44,966 nt of DNA. Origin: Phycisphaerae bacterium. Lineage in GTDB: Bacteria > Planctomycetota > Phycisphaerae > Phycisphaerales > SM1A02. This document shows, one piece after another, positions 24,509 through 33,326 of this stretch. The notes below the pieces were generated by a model, which saw nothing but the letters and a program-made list of their open reading frames with translations, was not told the DNA's origin and searched no databases. A program made the translations under genes and the position numbers. How positions within the stretch are numbered: the first letter of the stretch is position 1; each line of letters begins with the position of its first letter. Location: positions 4,177 to 49,142 of the forward strand of contig PAQL01000024.1 of NCBI GenBank assembly GCA_002709295.1, given 5' to 3'.

Positions 24509-24988
24509 CTATGTGGCGTCGGACACCGGGATGGTCTCGATCGGCGTGGACTCCAGCACGTCGTACCGGCCACCCGGGAGACCCATGGACTCCGGAAGCG
24601 TCGTCCTCACCAGGGGGGGGCGTCCGGCTTCCAGCAGGATCCGGGCCATGGCTCGCTCGGAGGCCTGCTCGGGGGAGGGCCTCCATTCGAGCAGGTGCAT
24701 GTCGTCCCGCTGAAGTTCGGCGGAGACGACGTCGAATCGTCGCTGATCGAGGATGGCCCCGTGACGGTCACGCAGCTTGAGTTCGATCACTTCCGGGGAG
24801 AGAAGGGCTTCGAGGGTCGTGGAAGCCGGTTCGGACCCGGGTCCGGTCGCCGGCTGGATGGCCCGCCAGAGAACCCTCCAGGTGGGTGCCGGGACGGAGT
24901 CGATCCGGCTCGACGGGCCCACGACATCCTTGCGAGGCCGGGTCACGGCCATGGTGTCGGGCGAGGTCTGGTGGGGGAGGATCGACAT
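24509..24988 (-). CDS. Hypothetical protein downstream of the GbsR-like regulator
   Basis: 159 residues. Its ATG lies two bases after the stop of the regulator gene, so the two are almost certainly co-transcribed. The sequence is soluble-looking, Arg/Glu-rich, and without signal peptide or membrane segment; middle parts read VIELKLRDRHGAILDQRRFDVVSAELQRDD. I recognise no family. Its genetic coupling to a MarR/GbsR-type regulator suggests an accessory role in the same response (inference). Confidence 0.62.
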   Translation of the reverse strand: MSILPHQTSPDTMAVTRPRKDVVGPSSRIDSVPAPTWRVLWRAIQPATGPGSEPASTTLEALLSPEVIELKLRDRHGAILDQRRFDVVSAELQRDDMHLLEWRPSPEQASERAMARILLEAGRPPLVRTTLPESMGLPGGRYDVLESTPIETIPVSDAT

Positions 24989-24990
24989 GG

Positions 24991-25575
24991 TCAGAGAAGT
25001 GAAGTCAGAAGTCGGACCGCGACATCGAGTCCCTTGCCGCCCCGACCGATGAAGCGGTCGCTGAGGCGATCGAGTCTCTTGAGGGCGTCCTGCATGGACT
25101 CCAGCCGGGCAAGATGTTCCTTCGCGGCTCGGGGATCGGCCGCGGATGCGACGTCCTCCCTCGCAATGGAGCTCGCGTCGTCCAGAGCGGCCAGGAGTGG
25201 TTCGAGTTCCCGCCTCTTTCGGGCCCGGACGATCAGACTGAGAAGGGTCCAGACGTCCTGCTCGGCCTGGAAGTGGTCCTTCCGATCGCCTCGCAGTCGC
25301 ACTCTGGTGACGATGCCCCAGTCGGCCAGTTGGCGAAGGGTCGTGGAGACGTTGCCGCGTGAGACCTGGAGTCGGTCCATGATCTCATCGGCGCAGAGGG
25401 GGCGGCCTTCGATGAAGAGCAGGGCGTGGATCTCGGCCATGGAACGGGGAACGCCCCATGAAGAGCCCATTTCCCCCCAGTGGCTGATGAAGGCCTCCTT
25501 GGACCTGCGGAGTTCATCCGGGGATTCTTCCCGGACCTTGTCCTCGGCGGGCGAGATGGGGCCTTCGGATGCCAT
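24991..25575 (-). CDS. GbsR/MarR-family transcriptional regulator
   Basis: 194 residues. A winged helix-turn-helix spans about residues 40-100: WGVPRSMAEIHALLFIEGRPLCADEIMDRLQVSRGNVSTTLRQLADWGIVTRV, followed by the wing with RGDRKDHFQAEQDVW. The remainder is helical (dimerisation). The arrangement GRPLxADEIxxxLxVSRGNVSxxLRxLxxWGIV is characteristic of GbsR-type regulators. A perfect inverted repeat (25609-25640) lies upstream of its promoter box, and autoregulation is likely. ATG at 25575 supported by TAGACT-six bases-ATG. Confidence 0.9.
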   Translation of the reverse strand: MASEGPISPAEDKVREESPDELRRSKEAFISHWGEMGSSWGVPRSMAEIHALLFIEGRPLCADEIMDRLQVSRGNVSTTLRQLADWGIVTRVRLRGDRKDHFQAEQDVWTLLSLIVRARKRRELEPLLAALDDASSIAREDVASAADPRAAKEHLARLESMQDALKRLDRLSDRFIGRGGKGLDVAVRLLTSLL

Positions 25576-25581
25576 GTCCGA

Positions 25582-25587
25582 AGTCTA
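25582..25587 (-). promoter_or_regulatory. -10 box (TAGACT), leaderless start of GbsR-like regulator
   Basis: On the minus strand TAGACT is followed by six bases and the ATG. The palindromic operator begins 21 bases further upstream, so a bound dimer would overlap the -35 position. Confidence 0.55.
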
Positions 25588-25608
25588 GTCGATGGAAGGA
25601 TCTAGAAA

Positions 25609-25640
25609 GGCGAACTTTCAGAAGATTCTGAAAGTTCGCC
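25609..25640. promoter_or_regulatory. Perfect palindromic operator upstream of GbsR-like gene
   Basis: Arms GGCGAACTTTCAGAA and TTCTGAAAGTTCGCC are exact reverse complements (15 bases each) around a two-base GA spacer. It lies 34-65 bases upstream of the regulator's start codon and overlaps its -35 region. It is unlike a terminator: AT-rich core, no U-run, and upstream of a promoter. The best reading is an autoregulatory binding site for the dimeric winged-helix protein. Confidence 0.72.
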
Positions 25641-25674
25641 CTCACACTGATCACAGGGGATCCGGGTTCATGAA

Positions 25675-25707
25675 CAGGGGTCCCGTCCGATGTGGACGGG
25701 ACCCCTG
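25675..25707 (-). terminator. Terminator hairpin of the large subtilase gene
   Basis: A perfect 14-base stem (CAGGGGTCCCGTCC with its complement) and a five-base loop, about 40 bases after the stop at 25746 on the minus strand. Only TT follows, so it may act with other factors. Confidence 0.65.
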
Positions 25708-25745
25708 GATGGAATCATTGGTGCGGGTAACGAAGGCCCCATGCA

Positions 25746-28700
25746 TCAGAGGGGGGCGTTGTCTCCGTTGACCACCAGCTCGACCTTGTCGTACAGCGCG
25801 GAGAAGGTGGAGTCTCCGACGAAGCCGAAGCTGAGGTTGTAGAACCGGATGTCGACGTTGTTGTCGTCGTCGATGAAGTTCTTGATCAGCAGCGTGCCGG
25901 CCTGTCCGAACTGGTAGTTCTGCTCGGTGAAGGCGTCGGGCAGCAGGTTCACCCCCAGTGGGATGTACCGGTTGACCGTGAAGTCTCTGGCGTAGGCGAC
26001 CTCGAAGACGCCCGGCAGGGTCACACGACGGTTGACGATGACCTCCATGCTGATGATGTCCTCGGCGTCGGCCGGGCTTTCGAAGAGGAGGCCCAGGTCG
26101 GTGGTCTCGCCGGTCACCAGGTAGGTGAGGCCTTCGTTCCGCTGGCCCATGTTGGCGGGCTCGGAGCGGATGACCAGAACGTTGCCGTCGCCTTCCTCGG
26201 CGAGCGAGAACTTGTTGCCGCGGATGCGGTCACCGTAGTGGATGGTCACGGAGCCGTTGAAGCCCTGGCCGATCTGGGTGAGCACGCCGATGGCGGCTGC
26301 CGGCCCGTTGGGCACCGGCGGAACGAGGGCGATGGTCCGGGGATCGACGGAGTTGTTCACCCCGCCACCGGTGGCACCGGGGTACCCGACGCTGAAGCCC
26401 TCGTCGTTCTCCTCGCCCTCGCAGCCGTTGATCATCCGGTCGGTTGAATCGATCGCTCCCATGGCACTCAGGACCTGGGTCGCACTCAGGGGCGTGTCGT
26501 AGAACATCTGACCGAAGCCGAGGACCCACGCCGAGAAGCCGGCGATCTGAGTCGCGGCGGCACTGGTTCCCTGGAACTGGATCGACTGGTGAGGCCAGGG
26601 GGTGCCGCCGAAGTTCCCCTCGTTGCCGAAGAGGTACCCGTCGGAGACTTCAACGGAGGTGAACGGATTGAAGAGCGGCGGAAGAGGGTTGGTTCCTCCT
26701 TCACGGGGACCGGTGTAGCTCTTCAGCCAGTCTCGTTCGAGGGGATCGATCTCGTTCTGAGGAATGCCCTCGGGCGGAACCTGGCTTCGGTAGAGGTCGC
26801 CGAACCCGATGGTCGGGATGCCCATCCCCCAGCCACTGACGGTGTGTCCCTGGCCCAGGATGTTGACTTCGGACTCGGCACCGAAGTAGTTCGAACCCGC
26901 CCAGCGGGTCGCCGGGGGTGCGAGGGGCGTGCCGAAGCCCTGGAATCCGCAGCTCGGCCACCCGGCGCTGAAGGTCGGGGCGGCTTCATCGGTGTTGGTC
27001 AGGAAGGGTTCTCCCCAGAACGGAGAGGCTGCAGGTTCTCCCATGACCGGCGTGCACGCGGTCACGATGATCGAGGGGAGGTCCTGGGTGTCGCCTTCGC
27101 CTTCGCCCGCAGCGGCGGAGGCCGCACATTCCTCACCCGCGTTTCCGGCGGCTTCGACCACGACGATGCCCGCGTCGCGAGCGAGATTGATGAGCGAGGC
27201 ATAGAGCCCGTTCGAGCTGAGGTACTGGCCTCCGCTGATCGCGGGGGCGGGGAAGTCCGCCTGAGCGGGTTCCTGGTTGTTGGGGCCCGCGAAGGTGCCG
27301 ATCTCGGGATCGGTGCCCGTTTCCCCCTGAACGGTCTGAATGGGGAGGCAGAGGATCGATCCCGGCTCGAGGTCGCTGATCGCCGAGATGATGGCGGTCG
27401 AGAGTCGGGCGCCCTCCTCGCTGCTCAGGGAGGGGTAGAAGCGGACGCGGGAACCCCACGTCATGCCGGTGAAACCGAAGTTGTTGTTGCCCGCCACCAG
27501 GGCACCGATCACGGCCGAGCCGTGACTGGCGTTGTTGCGGAGGAGCTCGCCTCCGGGGCCCTCGAGCAGGACCATCGACTGGCCCTCTTCGAAGACCACG
27601 TTTCGTTCGTCCTCGGGGATCAGGTCGCCGTAGCGGTCGTAGATGAACTCCTCGTGACGCTCGAAGGCGGCGATGTCGACCACACCGATCTCGGTCCGCC
27701 GTCCGGTGGGACAGAGCTTGATGTTCTCGTAGATCTGCAGGTTGTAGAGATCGGTCGCGAACTCGGGGAACGGGTTCGTGGCATCCTTCAGCGGAATGCT
27801 GCCGTCGGCGTTTCTGGTGATGACCTCGTAGCAGTCCTCGCACTCGTACGGGTTGCCTTCCGCGTCGAGCGCCTCGCCGTTGTTGCATTCGGTGAGATCG
27901 ACGATCTCGAACTCGGCGCCGTAGAGCCAGACCCTGGTGGGGTTGGGAAGGCTGCCGAGGAATCCGCTGGCCGGACCGGAGCCCACGTCGAACGCGGGGT
28001 TGTCACTCGGGGGGGAGCCGTAGCGTCGCCAGGCCTGGCCGGCGAGCCGGATCATGCCGGGCAGGTTGTATCCGGTGGCGGTCTCGAAGCCGGACGCGGC
28101 GAACCAGGTCTCGGGGTTCTCCGGTGCCAGGTCGGCGAAGGCGTTGGTGGCCGTGCTCAGCATGTACTGCTGGATGCTGTTGGTCTGATAGGTGTAGGGC
28201 GGGAAGCTGAACACGTCGGCGGGCGGAATCGGCACCGGGACCGGATCCGGAATCGCCTGGGTCAGCCATTCACCGAAGACGACTCCACCACCGACGCCGT
28301 CGTTGGAGAGGAAGTTCGGGGTCTCGGTGGCGGGATTGTCCGCAGGGACCACCCGCGGGGTGTCGCCCATCGGGCTGGCAGGGTGAACCGGAGTCTCGAA
28401 GCTCAGCCACTCGACGATGTGCAGGTCGTTCAGCCTTCGGCCGAGGGCCAGAAGTTCCCTGCCCTTGATGCCGTCGGGGAAGGACACCACGGTGAAGGAG
28501 GCAAGGTCCGGAGCGAGCCGGTTGCTGTGCCTGAGTGCCTTTCGGGTGACCTTGGCCAGTTCCGAGGGGGACTTGTTGATCAGCTGCTGGATGGTGGCGT
28601 CGTAGTCGTCGAGGATTCCGGTCACCACGTCGACGTCGATGCCGCCGGCGCTGATCAGCGTGTTGGACGGGAAGAGGTTCGCGCGGACCCTGGCGTCGTT

Positions 28701-29003
28701 GCGGAACTTGACCAGCACGCGTCCGGTGCCGACGAAGCCCTTGCCGTTGTCCACGGTGGGAAGACGGAGTTCTTCAGTCGGAGTCTTCTTGAAGACCCGT
28801 GCCGGCTGGACCGTCTTCGCGCGGTTGCTGGGAGGTCGGAAATCGAAGTCGACTTCGGGAAGCTCGAAGCCGCCCATGGCCGCGACGCGGGCAGCCGCGA
28901 TCTGGCCGGGAGTGGCGTTGTCTCGAGCATCCTGAACCGACGCCATGGTGGCGGAGGCGGTCAGGGTGGCGAGGCCGATGACGGCGAAGGGTCGCAGCAT
29001 CAT
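25746..29003 (-). CDS. Large secreted subtilase (S8 family)-like protease
   Basis: About 1085 residues from the ATG at 29003, which starts a signal peptide (MMLRPFAVIGLATLTASATMAS); the frame is open to 29102 without a better start. Residues about 25-420 are an N-terminal region with a propeptide-like part. The subtilisin domain has Asp443 in IGVVDIAAF, His494 in NNASHGSAVIGALVAG, the oxyanion Asn in VEAAGNAGEE and Ser814 in GTSAAATQIAG. The Asp motif lacks the usual D-T/S-G. The 320-residue distance from His to Ser is well above normal and implies an inserted region. The last about 200 residues are beta-rich and there is no dockerin or PEP-CTERM tail. Probably released or outer-surface; the substrate is unknown. 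Confidence 0.85.
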   Translation of the reverse strand: MMLRPFAVIGLATLTASATMASVQDARDNATPGQIAAARVAAMGGFELPEVDFDFRPPSNRAKTVQPARVFKKTPTEELRLPTVDNGKGFVGTGRVLVKFRNDARVRANLFPSNTLISAGGIDVDVVTGILDDYDATIQQLINKSPSELAKVTRKALRHSNRLAPDLASFTVVSFPDGIKGRELLALGRRLNDLHIVEWLSFETPVHPASPMGDTPRVVPADNPATETPNFLSNDGVGGGVVFGEWLTQAIPDPVPVPIPPADVFSFPPYTYQTNSIQQYMLSTATNAFADLAPENPETWFAASGFETATGYNLPGMIRLAGQAWRRYGSPPSDNPAFDVGSGPASGFLGSLPNPTRVWLYGAEFEIVDLTECNNGEALDAEGNPYECEDCYEVITRNADGSIPLKDATNPFPEFATDLYNLQIYENIKLCPTGRRTEIGVVDIAAFERHEEFIYDRYGDLIPEDERNVVFEEGQSMVLLEGPGGELLRNNASHGSAVIGALVAGNNNFGFTGMTWGSRVRFYPSLSSEEGARLSTAIISAISDLEPGSILCLPIQTVQGETGTDPEIGTFAGPNNQEPAQADFPAPAISGGQYLSSNGLYASLINLARDAGIVVVEAAGNAGEECAASAAAGEGEGDTQDLPSIIVTACTPVMGEPAASPFWGEPFLTNTDEAAPTFSAGWPSCGFQGFGTPLAPPATRWAGSNYFGAESEVNILGQGHTVSGWGMGIPTIGFGDLYRSQVPPEGIPQNEIDPLERDWLKSYTGPREGGTNPLPPLFNPFTSVEVSDGYLFGNEGNFGGTPWPHQSIQFQGTSAAATQIAGFSAWVLGFGQMFYDTPLSATQVLSAMGAIDSTDRMINGCEGEENDEGFSVGYPGATGGGVNNSVDPRTIALVPPVPNGPAAAIGVLTQIGQGFNGSVTIHYGDRIRGNKFSLAEEGDGNVLVIRSEPANMGQRNEGLTYLVTGETTDLGLLFESPADAEDIISMEVIVNRRVTLPGVFEVAYARDFTVNRYIPLGVNLLPDAFTEQNYQFGQAGTLLIKNFIDDDNNVDIRFYNLSFGFVGDSTFSALYDKVELVVNGDNAPL

Positions 29004-29197
29004 TCTTCTGGAATCTCCGGATCTCGTGGCGAACGACCGGATGGCCGTCGCGAAAAGGCATGCGTTCGTGAATCGCATCGTGCGAGTCTTCAGGGTGATC
29101 ATCGTTGGAAGGGGTTTCCGCAGGATGATCCGAGGGGTTCCATCCCCTCGATACGGGCTTCCATCCGGGACTACGCGGATGAAGGCCAGAGTCGAAT

Positions 29198-29203
29198 GAT
29201 ACC
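29198..29203 (-). promoter_or_regulatory. Possible -10 box (TATCAT) of the large subtilase gene
   Basis: TATCAT on the minus strand, between the subtilase gene and purD. It would give a leader of roughly 190 bases if translation begins at 29003. No -35 element is recognised; weak evidence. Confidence 0.3.
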
Positions 29204-29259
29204 CGGATTTTTCGATCTACGGGACCGGGATGGGGGGTGAATGGACGGTTCCTGTGGTC

Positions 29260-30630
29260 TCAGGGGACCCGGGGTGCCAGGACTCGGCCGCCGATGTCCG
29301 AGCGGTGGAACGCCCCGGCGAACTCGATCATCCCGGCCGCCTCGTTGGCGAGGGCCTGGGCTCGACCCAGATCCGCGGCGAGGGCGGTCACACCCAGGAC
29401 CCGGCCGCCGTTGGTGACCAGTCGGCCTTCCTGATCGGTGGTGGTGCCGGCATGGAACACGATCACCTCCTCGCCATCCTCTCCGAGGGCCTCGGCGGCT
29501 TCGATTCCGGAAATCGGATGGCCGGTGGTGATCGATCCCGGATAGCCCTCCGAGCAGAGAACCACGCAGCAGGCCGTTCTGGGGTCGGTTTCGAGGCCTC
29601 GTCCCGCTTCTGCGAGGGCATCGAGCTGGCCGGCGGCGGTGGCCCACAGCACCTCGAGCACGTCGCCCTTGAGCCGGCTCATCAGCGGCTGGCACTCCGG
29701 ATCACCGAACCGGCAGTTGTATTCGAGGACTCTGGGGCCGCCCGCCGTGAGCATCAGGCCGGCGTAGAGCACGCCTCGGTAGGTGATGCCCTCCCGCCGA
29801 AGGGCGTCGATGGTCGGCACGAGGACATCCCGTTCGATCTCCCGCATGACCTCCTCCGAGGCCAGAGGGGTCGGACAGTAGGCGCCCATGCCCCCCGTAT
29901 TGGGGCCCACATCGCCTTCTCCGACCTGCTTGTGGTCCTGGCACGGATCCAGGACCCAGATCGAGCGACCGTCGACCAGGGCGAGGACACTCATCTCCTG
30001 ACCGAGGAGCTTCTCCTCGATGACCACGGTGGTCCCGGCGTCACCGAACTCACCCCGGCCGGGGCGCTCGGGATCGGTGCCCATGATGCGTTCCACGGCC
30101 GCCACGGCCTCCTCCGGGGTGTCGCAGACCACGACCCCCTTGCCCGCCGCCAGCCCGCTGGCCTTGACCACGCACCCTTCCTCCCGAGTCTCGGCGAAGG
30201 GAAGGGCCTGCTCGATCCGGGTGAAGGTGCGACCTTCGGCCGTGGGGATCGCGCCGGCCCGCATGATGTCCTTGGACCAGGCCTTGTCTGCCTCCAGTCT
30301 GGCCGCGGACTTCCCGGGGCCGAAGACCAGTCGATGCTCCCCGGCAAGCTCGTCCGCCCACCCCTCCGCCAGAGGCACCTCGGGGCCGATCACCACCAGG
30401 CCGATCTCCTCTCGGTCGCACCATCGATTCAGACGGAACAACTCGCGGCCGGAGATCGGTTCCGGGCATGGCCGTCCCAGAGCCTTCAGGCCGGCATTGG
30501 CGCCGGAATCCACCCAGAGCGTGCCCAGCCGGGGTGATTGGCGAATTCGCCATGCCAGGGCGTGTTCCCGTCCGCCACCGCCGATGAGAAGGACGTTGAG
30601 CCGATCGGGACAGGGTCGATTGGACGACAT
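29260..30630 (-). CDS. purD: Phosphoribosylamine-glycine ligase (GAR synthetase)
   Basis: 456 residues, slightly longer than typical. ATP-grasp enzyme of purine synthesis that joins glycine to phosphoribosylamine. Markers: LLIGGGGREHALAWRI at the N-terminus, the VVIGPEVPLAEGWADEL segment, FGPGKSAARLEADKAWSKDIM, VVKASGLAAGKGVVVC, EEKLLGQEMSVLAL, DHKQVGEGDVGPNTGGMGAYCPTP, and the metal-binding LEYNCRFGDPECQPLM. The ATG at 30630 has a strong AAGGAG site and a TACACT promoter box upstream. Monocistronic and divergent from the next gene. Confidence 0.97.
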   Translation of the reverse strand: MSSNRPCPDRLNVLLIGGGGREHALAWRIRQSPRLGTLWVDSGANAGLKALGRPCPEPISGRELFRLNRWCDREEIGLVVIGPEVPLAEGWADELAGEHRLVFGPGKSAARLEADKAWSKDIMRAGAIPTAEGRTFTRIEQALPFAETREEGCVVKASGLAAGKGVVVCDTPEEAVAAVERIMGTDPERPGRGEFGDAGTTVVIEEKLLGQEMSVLALVDGRSIWVLDPCQDHKQVGEGDVGPNTGGMGAYCPTPLASEEVMREIERDVLVPTIDALRREGITYRGVLYAGLMLTAGGPRVLEYNCRFGDPECQPLMSRLKGDVLEVLWATAAGQLDALAEAGRGLETDPRTACCVVLCSEGYPGSITTGHPISGIEAAEALGEDGEEVIVFHAGTTTDQEGRLVTNGGRVLGVTALAADLGRAQALANEAAGMIEFAGAFHRSDIGGRVLAPRVP

Positions 30631-30658
30631 GCAGGACTCCTTTGAAGGGCAGGGGGGA

Positions 30659-30664
30659 AGTGTA
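30659..30664 (-). promoter_or_regulatory. -10 box (TACACT) of purD
   Basis: GC-TACACT on the minus strand, predicted start of transcription near 30652, leader of about 22 bases with AAGGAG. Identical hexamer to the tRNA-Ser promoter. Confidence 0.5.
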
Positions 30665-30712
30665 GCGGGCCGCGGACCCGACCCCGAATCCCGATCGAAT
30701 CCACCGTTGTGC

Positions 30713-30718
30713 TACATT
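30713..30718 (+). promoter_or_regulatory. -10 box (TACATT), extended TGC, upstream of secreted hypothetical gene
   Basis: TGC-TACATT, predicted start near 30725 and a leader of about 55 bases with GGAG before the ATG at 30780. It shares the intergenic region with the divergent purD promoter. Confidence 0.5.
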
Positions 30719-30779
30719 TCCGAGCCGATCGCGGCCCATTCGTGCCGCCAACGATTCCCGTCCCGACCGGAGCTCGTCA

Positions 30780-32249
30780 ATGGGGTTCGCACCGTTCCGT
30801 CCGCTCAGTCATCTCTTCGTGGCCACCAGCGTCATGATCGCCGGGGTTTCGGCGACCGCACGGGCCGACGAGGACGTCGCCCGAGCCTTGAATCAGATGA
30901 TGCCGCAGGTCAGCGGGGAGAACAAGGCCTGGACCGGCCTGTTCGACGCCTACCTCGACCTGACGCCGTGCCCGAGGGAGATCGGGCCCGATTTCGATCA
31001 GATCGACGTCTGGCCGGGCATGGACGACTGGGCCGCCATCGAGGACTGGGCCTCCAGCAACCAGTCTCTGGCCGCGGCTCTCAAGGAGGCTTCGGGCAAG
31101 ACCATCATGGGGCTGCCGTACGGCCGGGATTCGGTCGACGCTCGTTATCGCGACGCCGGTCTCTTCGCCAGGGTGGACATCGAGGACGGCGGAGAAGTCA
31201 AGATCGACTTTCCCTACATGAACGCCTTCCGGACCTTCTCGACCTGGTCCGCCGCGGAGATGTACCGACGGTTCGAGGCCGGTGAATGGAAGGAAGGCTT
31301 CGATGCGATGATCGACAACGCCCGGGTGCTCCGCCAGCTCTGCGACCGGCAGATGCTCTCGGAGAAGTCCCAGGCGATGCTGATGCTCGCCGAGGCGATG
31401 TCCGTCATGAGGGACGGCCTCTGGAGCTACGTCGGCAAGATCTCGACGGAGGAGCTTCGACGCATCTCCACCGAGGAACTTCCATTCCTCCGCGTCTCGG
31501 ACGCGGAGAAGCTCGAACGACTCGAACTTCCCGAGGGTGACCGCATCGTGGTCGAAGCGATCCTCGACGAGGTCTTCGGCGGTTCGAGCACGCCCGATCC
31601 CCAGCGGCTCGGAGAGGTCTTCGGGGTGATCCAGTCCGGAGTGAGTCCCCTCACCCGGTTCGGGGCCACCAAGCGGTGGGAGAAGATCGCGGAGTATCAC
31701 GGCAGCCTCGAGGCATCCCGGGACAAGCTCGTGGACGTCTACGACGACTGGTGGCGACGCTGGCGGATCCGCCCCTACGACCCGATCCAGGAGGTTCCGA
31801 CCGAGTTCTCGCGGCTCAACGAGGTGCGTTACGCGATCATCGCGGAGTCGGTCGCCGACCTCGAGGATCTCTTCGATCTTCGACTGAGGCTCATCGTCGA
31901 GATCAACGGAACCATCATGGCCGCCGGCCTCTGCGGCTACCGCACCGACCGGGGTGTGTGGCCCCGCGACCGGGAACAGGCGTACGTGACCTACATCCCC
32001 AAGCGGTTCGACTTCGATCCGTTCGACAAGATCTACGGCCGGTTCCTCTTCGAGTACCTCGGCGACGATCGCGAGGCGGTGGACACCGACTACGGCCGTC
32101 TCTACGTCGAGAACTGCGTGGTCTACGCACGCGGCAGGGATCACGAGGACTCCGGTTTCAAGGAGGCCACGCTCGACGGCATCACCGGCGACATGATCGT
32201 CTGGCCGCCGCTGCGGGCCCTCGCAAGGGAACAGGGACTCATCGACTGA
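30780..32249 (+). CDS. Secreted hypothetical protein
   Basis: 489 residues, with GGAG upstream of the ATG. Signal peptide of about 29 residues (HLFVATSVMIAGVSATARA). The mature part is mostly helical, acidic, rich in Trp and Tyr, with stretches such as WSAAEMYRRFEAGEWKEGFDAMIDNARVLRQLCDR and DEVFGGSS; the C-terminal part has a FDPFDKIYGRFLFEYLG segment. No dockerin or PEP-CTERM tail. I do not recognise a family; helical periplasmic proteins of this size are frequent in planctomycetes. It is followed on the same strand by trxB after 90 bases. Confidence 0.78.
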   Translation: MGFAPFRPLSHLFVATSVMIAGVSATARADEDVARALNQMMPQVSGENKAWTGLFDAYLDLTPCPREIGPDFDQIDVWPGMDDWAAIEDWASSNQSLAAALKEASGKTIMGLPYGRDSVDARYRDAGLFARVDIEDGGEVKIDFPYMNAFRTFSTWSAAEMYRRFEAGEWKEGFDAMIDNARVLRQLCDRQMLSEKSQAMLMLAEAMSVMRDGLWSYVGKISTEELRRISTEELPFLRVSDAEKLERLELPEGDRIVVEAILDEVFGGSSTPDPQRLGEVFGVIQSGVSPLTRFGATKRWEKIAEYHGSLEASRDKLVDVYDDWWRRWRIRPYDPIQEVPTEFSRLNEVRYAIIAESVADLEDLFDLRLRLIVEINGTIMAAGLCGYRTDRGVWPRDREQAYVTYIPKRFDFDPFDKIYGRFLFEYLGDDREAVDTDYGRLYVENCVVYARGRDHEDSGFKEATLDGITGDMIVWPPLRALAREQGLID

Positions 32250-32339
32250 TCCCGTCGTCGGGATCGACCATCGGTCGGTGGAACCGGCCTTCCAGAAGAG
32301 CCATCCCCGGCCACACGGGTCGGACAGGAGCGCAGTTGC

Positions 32340-33323
32340 ATGGGTGACGCCGATCGCATCGAGAACGTGGTGATCATCGGAAGCGGCCCCGCCGGCTGGA
32401 CCGCGGCGATCTACGCGGCCCGGGCGAACCTGGAGCCCTTGTGCGTGATCGGCACGCCCCGGCAGGATCCGGCCCCGGTGCTTCCCGGCGGGCAGCTCAT
32501 GCTGACCACCGAGGTCGAGAACTATCCCGGATTCCCGGATGGGGTCACCGGCCCCGAGATGATGCAGATGTTCCAGAAGCAGGCCGAACGCTTCGGCACC
32601 CGGGTCCTCGGCGCCGACGTGGAACGCTGCGAGTTCGGGGAACGCCCCTTCGCTCTGCACCTCTCCAACGGCGACGTGGTCCGCGCGAAGTCGGTGATCA
32701 TCGCGACCGGAGCCACCGCCAACTGGCTGGGGCTGGAGAACGAGCTTCGACTCGCGACCTCCGGTGGCGGGGTCTCGGCGTGTGCGGTGTGCGACGGTGC
32801 CCTCCCGGTCTTTCGCGACAAGCCGCTCGCGGTGGTCGGTGGCGGCGACACCGCGATGGAGGAGGCGGCCTACCTGACCAAGTTCGCCTCGACCGTGCAC
32901 ATCATCCACCGCCGGGACGAGTTCCGGGCCTCCAAGACGATGCAGGAGCGGGTTCTGGCCGCCCCGAACGTCAAGGTCCACTGGAACAAGGCCGTGGTCG
33001 ACGTCCTCGGGGACGACTTCATCACCGGCATCCGTCTCGAGGACACCCGGGATGGAAGTCACGAGGATCTCGACGTCAGCGGATTGTTCATCGCGATCGG
33101 ACACGCGCCGGCGACGAGGTTCCTCGAGGGCAGCGGGATCGACTTCGACGACAGCGGCTACGTCGCCCTCCCGGACGGTGGCACCAGTGAAACGAACATC
33201 GAGGGCGTCTTTGCCGCGGGCGACGTCGCCGACCACGTCTACCGCCAGGCGATCACCGCCGCGGGCATGGGTTGCCGTGCCGCCATCGACGCCGAACGCT
33301 GGCTCGCCGAACAAGGGGACTGA
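32340..33323 (+). CDS. trxB: Thioredoxin reductase
   Basis: 327 residues. NADPH-dependent flavoprotein that keeps thioredoxin reduced. It has the FAD motif IIGSGPAGWTAAIYAARA, PGGQLMLTTEVENYPGFPDGVTG, the redox-active Cys148-Ala-Val-Cys151-Asp-Gly, the NADPH motif VVGGGDTAMEEAAYL followed by HIIHRRDEFRASK, and GVFAAGDVADHVYRQA. The ATG at 32340 has AGGAG upstream. Only three bases separate its stop from the symporter gene, so they form an operon. It could supply electrons indirectly to periplasmic thioredoxin-like proteins such as those at 6.3-8.7 kb (inference). Confidence 0.96.
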   Translation: MGDADRIENVVIIGSGPAGWTAAIYAARANLEPLCVIGTPRQDPAPVLPGGQLMLTTEVENYPGFPDGVTGPEMMQMFQKQAERFGTRVLGADVERCEFGERPFALHLSNGDVVRAKSVIIATGATANWLGLENELRLATSGGGVSACAVCDGALPVFRDKPLAVVGGGDTAMEEAAYLTKFASTVHIIHRRDEFRASKTMQERVLAAPNVKVHWNKAVVDVLGDDFITGIRLEDTRDGSHEDLDVSGLFIAIGHAPATRFLEGSGIDFDDSGYVALPDGGTSETNIEGVFAAGDVADHVYRQAITAAGMGCRAAIDAERWLAEQGD

Positions 33324-33326
33324 CCC

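Noticed and set aside
26589-29240. Open frame of 883 codons on the plus strand
   Set aside because: Antisense shadow of the large subtilase; no family motif, Gly/Glu/Val-rich composition typical of shadows.
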